DNA of 64,000 nucleotides from Elioraea sp. (GTDB lineage Bacteria; Pseudomonadota; Alphaproteobacteria; Acetobacterales; Acetobacteraceae): NCBI RefSeq assembly GCF_022842375.1, contig NZ_JALHPR010000006.1:97001-161000 (forward strand), given 5' to 3'. Below, one piece after another: positions 62,196-64,000 of the stretch (within the stretch, counting starts at the first letter, position 1; each line of letters starts with the position of its first letter). The notes beneath the pieces were generated by a model, which saw only the letters and a program-made list of their open reading frames with translations, was not told the origin of the DNA and searched no databases. Both the position numbers and the translations under genes were made by a program.

Positions 62196-62440
62196 CGACC
62201 ACACGCCTTCTAGCGACCGGTGCGATCCTTGCCCTCGCGCTGGCCGGCTGCGGCCAGACGACGGGCGATCGTGCGATCTCGGGTGGTGCGCTCGGTGCCG
62301 CGGGCGGTGCTGCCGTCGGTGGGTTGACGGGCGGAAGCCTGCTCGGGGGCGCCGCACTCGGCGGTGTCGCCGGCGCCGCCGCCGGCGCGCTGACAACGCC
62401 CGATGACGTGAACCTTGGCAAGCCCGCCTGGCGGGACTGA
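62192..62440 (+). CDS. Glycine-zipper lipoprotein
   Basis: 82 aa, ATG overlapping the preceding stop (ATGA). Lipobox LALAGC, then a glycine-zipper: ISGGALGAAGGAAVGGLTGG, LLGGAALGGVAGAAAGAL. Such proteins insert in the outer membrane or its inner leaflet. Coupling to the AI-2E gene may mean joint expression only. Confidence 0.82.
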   Translation: MTTTRLLATGAILALALAGCGQTTGDRAISGGALGAAGGAAVGGLTGGSLLGGAALGGVAGAAAGALTTPDDVNLGKPAWRD

Positions 62441-62450
62441 TGCGCGCTGC

Positions 62451-62466
62451 GTGAGGCGCCCCTCAC
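62451..62466. terminator. Short hairpin after the lipoprotein gene
   Basis: GTGAGG and CCTCAC around CGCC, 11 bp past the lipoprotein stop and 8 bp before the tRNA-Lys 3' end. A weak bidirectional terminator candidate. Confidence 0.4.
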
Positions 62467-62474
62467 AGGGCGCA

Positions 62475-62550
62475 TGGTGAGCCGGGTGGGACTCGAACCC
62501 ACGACCACGAGATTAAAAGTCCCGTGCTCTACCAGCTGAGCTACCGGCCC
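62475..62550 (-). tRNA. tRNA-Lys (anticodon TTT)
   Basis: 76 nt with encoded CCA. On the minus strand: acceptor GGGCCGG/CCGGCTC (one G-U pair), D arm GCTC/GAGC, anticodon loop CTTTTAA (TTT at 62517-62515) and T arm GTGGG-TTCGAGT-CCCAC. It reads AAA and AAG lysine codons. Confidence 0.96.
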
Positions 62551-62577
62551 CCACCGCGCCCTGGCGAGACAACGCCG

Positions 62578-62609
62578 CGGCGCGGCGGGTTTCTATGCCC
62601 GCCGCGCCG
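62578..62609 (-). terminator. 12-bp hairpin downstream of the cyclophilin gene
   Basis: CGGCGCGGCGGG pairs fully with CCCGCCGCGCCG around an eight-base loop. It lies 33 bp past the cyclophilin stop on the minus strand and before tRNA-Lys, so it should end the cyclophilin message. Confidence 0.75.
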
Positions 62610-62642
62610 AGACGTCAAAGCAGGTCGGTCAGCGGAGCCCGC

Positions 62643-63212
62643 TCACTCCCGCACATCGGCGGCAACGCGCAGCCTGACGATGCGGTCGGGCGGGTTGGCG
62701 ACTGTGCCGTTGCGATTCGCGTCGCCGCGCTTGATCGCGTCGACATGCTCCATGCCCTGCACCACCTGGCCCCAGATCGTGTACTGGTTGTCGAGGAACG
62801 GCGCCGGCGCGAACATGATGAAGAACTGGCTGTTGGCGCTGTTCGGGTCCTGCGATCGCGCAGCGCCCACGGTGCCGCGCAGGAAGCGCGCGCGGTTGGA
62901 GAACTCTGCCTGGATGTTCGGCAGGTCGCTCTTGCCGGTGCCGGTGCCCGTCGGGTCGCCGCCCTGGGCCATGAAGCCCTCGATCACGCGGTGGAACGGC
63001 GTGTTGTCGTAGAAGCCCCTGCGCGCGAGCGCCTTGACCTGCTCCACATGCTTCGGCGCGAGGTCGGGGCGAAGCTGGATCACGACGCGCCCTCCCCTGA
63101 GGTCGAGGAACAGCGTATTCTCCGGGTCGCGTGCCGGCGCCTGGGCGTCAGCCGCGGTGGCCGTCATCAGGAACACCGCACCCATCAGCGCACGGCGAAG
63201 CGTTGTCGTCAT
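62643..63212 (-). CDS. Exported cyclophilin-type peptidylprolyl isomerase
   Basis: 189 aa from the ATG at 63212 (GGGGAGA upstream). Signal peptide (LRRALMGAVFLMTATAADA), then a cyclophilin domain: YDNTPFHRVIEGFMAQGGDPTGTGTG, SQFFIMFAPAPFLDNQYTIWGQVVQGMEHVDAI. It assists folding by turning proline bonds in the periplasm. It lies 40 bp after coaD on the same strand. Confidence 0.9.
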   Translation of the reverse strand: MTTTLRRALMGAVFLMTATAADAQAPARDPENTLFLDLRGGRVVIQLRPDLAPKHVEQVKALARRGFYDNTPFHRVIEGFMAQGGDPTGTGTGKSDLPNIQAEFSNRARFLRGTVGAARSQDPNSANSQFFIMFAPAPFLDNQYTIWGQVVQGMEHVDAIKRGDANRNGTVANPPDRIVRLRVAADVRE

Positions 63213-63252
63213 ATGGCATCTCCCCTGGGAGGTTTTTCCGGTCCTTGTGGCG

Positions 63253-63804
63253 TCAGTCGTGCGCCGAACCCGACCCTGATGCAAGCCGGGCGGCATCGCC
63301 CTCCGCCGCCACCTTCACCGTCACGGCAGAGAGCACATCGGGCGTGACGAAGGGCGAGATGTCACCCGACAACCGCGCGATTTCCTTCACGAAACGGCTC
63401 GAGATGAAGTGCACGCCCTCGCTCGCCATCAGGAACACCGTCTCGATACCGGGGTCGAGCCGCGCGTTCATCCCGGCCATCTGGAACTCGTACTCGAAAT
63501 CGCTCACCGCCCGCAGGCCGCGGATGATGACACGCGCCTCCATGCGCCTGGCGAAATGGATCAGCAGCGTATCGAACGCCACGACCTCGATCACCGTGCC
63601 GTTGCGTTCAGCGATCGGCGCGATCGCTGCCTGGAGCATGGCCACACGCTCGCCGATCTGGAACAGCGGCCCCTTCCCGGCGTTGGCGGCAACGCCCAGC
63701 ACCAGGCGGTCGACCAGCTTCGCCGCACGACCGACGATATCGAGATGCCCCTTGGTGACCGGATCGAACGTGCCGGGATAGAGGCCGATGCGGGGCGCGC
63801 TCAT
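63253..63804 (-). CDS. coaD: Phosphopantetheine adenylyltransferase
   Basis: 183 aa. Transfers AMP to 4'-phosphopantetheine in coenzyme A synthesis. Motifs: [20 protein letters not shown] (TxGH nucleotide site), [25 protein letters not shown] near residue 95 (ISGLRAVSD-like) and the [17 protein letters not shown] C-terminal signature. It overlaps the gyrA stop by 4 bases (ATGA). Confidence 0.95.
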   Translation of the reverse strand: [183 protein letters not shown]

Positions 63805-64000
63805 GACGCGTCGTCCTCTCCACCATCCTCCGGCGCAGCGGTGTCAGGGCCATCCTCCGGTGCCGTGTCGCCATCCTCGTCCTCGACGATGGGGAAGGCA
63901 GCGGCGACGTGCTCGTCATCCTCGATGCGGAACAGCGTGACACCCTGCGTCGCGCGGCCGGCAAGGCGGATCTGCGCCACAGGCATGCGGATCGTCCGGC
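63801..64000 (-). CDS. gyrA: DNA gyrase subunit A, C-terminal end (runs off window)
   Basis: Only the last 65 codons are present. The sequence RMPVAQIRLAGRATQGVTLFRIEDDEHVAA is the final blade of the GyrA C-terminal beta-propeller, followed by an acidic tail (EDEDGDTAPEDGPD...EDGGEDDAS) that is common in GyrA of this class. coaD overlaps its stop codon, a gyrA-coaD order seen in many alphaproteobacteria. Confidence 0.9.
   Translation of the reverse strand, partial: RTIRMPVAQIRLAGRATQGVTLFRIEDDEHVAAAFPIVEDEDGDTAPEDGPDTAAPEDGGEDDAS

Overview
This window is a high-GC, gene-dense stretch from an alphaproteobacterium. I infer Rhodospirillales/Acetobacteraceae-like from the PhyR/NepR/EcfG general stress response set (known only from Alphaproteobacteria), class II DAHP synthase, two tripartite tricarboxylate transporter (TTT) binding proteins and the overall codon bias. 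The family is an inference. No phage, IS or CRISPR was found, so this looks like ordinary chromosome carrying a few accessory blocks. About 70 genes and two tRNAs (Val-CAC, Lys-TTT) are called.

Layout. 1-7050: NAD supply (nadE fragment, pncB), a DMT exporter, class II DAHP synthase, glutathione reductase and succinate-semialdehyde dehydrogenase, with a 145-bp imperfect inverted repeat between the last two. 7293-16654: membrane protein, secreted esterase, glmS-glmU, gph, moaE, a polytopic membrane protein, a zinc-ribbon methyltransferase and a DUF3108 protein. 16853-24495: a PEP-CTERM protein, tRNA-Val, cysK with a divergent Rrf2 regulator, peroxiredoxin, and a siroheme/sulfite reductase block (cobA, cysI, the CysG N-terminal domain) with a TctC gene embedded in it. 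24535-32824: a catabolic block with ethanolamine ammonia-lyase (eutBC), a TctCBA transporter, then a minus-strand operon (thioredoxin-fold large protein, CGSC redox protein, MaoC hydratase) sharing a 22-bp intergenic operator with a divergent GntR regulator. 32928-37752: a Gld-type ABC exporter (ATPase, permease, GldG-like, DUF4340).

37756-50018 is rich in signalling: Nudix, outer-membrane barrel with a membrane LytTR regulator, a LuxO-like sigma-54 regulator whose receiver carries a tandem repeat insertion, an HPt-like protein lacking the histidine, MsrP, a lactonase-like MBL enzyme, and an operon joining HPt, REC-EAL phosphodiesterase, a cysteine-free molybdopterin-oxidoreductase-fold protein and a hybrid kinase. 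50114-58734 is a stress island: PRC-barrel, Crp/Fnr regulator, HisKA_2-like kinase, YqjE/YqjD-like proteins, a 25-aa membrane peptide, an HWE-type kinase, NepR, two EcfG-like sigma factors, PhyR, CsbD and DUF1328. EcfG-type promoter motifs precede the 25-aa gene and, more weakly, csbD and DUF1328. 58773-64000: lipid kinase, phosphoesterase, AI-2E family transporter, glycine-zipper lipoprotein, tRNA-Lys, cyclophilin, coaD and the C-terminus of gyrA.

The points most worth following are the CGSC/thioredoxin redox operon with its shared overlapping operator, the cysteine-free molybdopterin-fold protein inside a c-di-GMP operon, the 145-bp hairpin, the 15-bp tandem repeats in a receiver domain and behind phyR, and two uncatalogued-size membrane peptides (30 and 25 aa).
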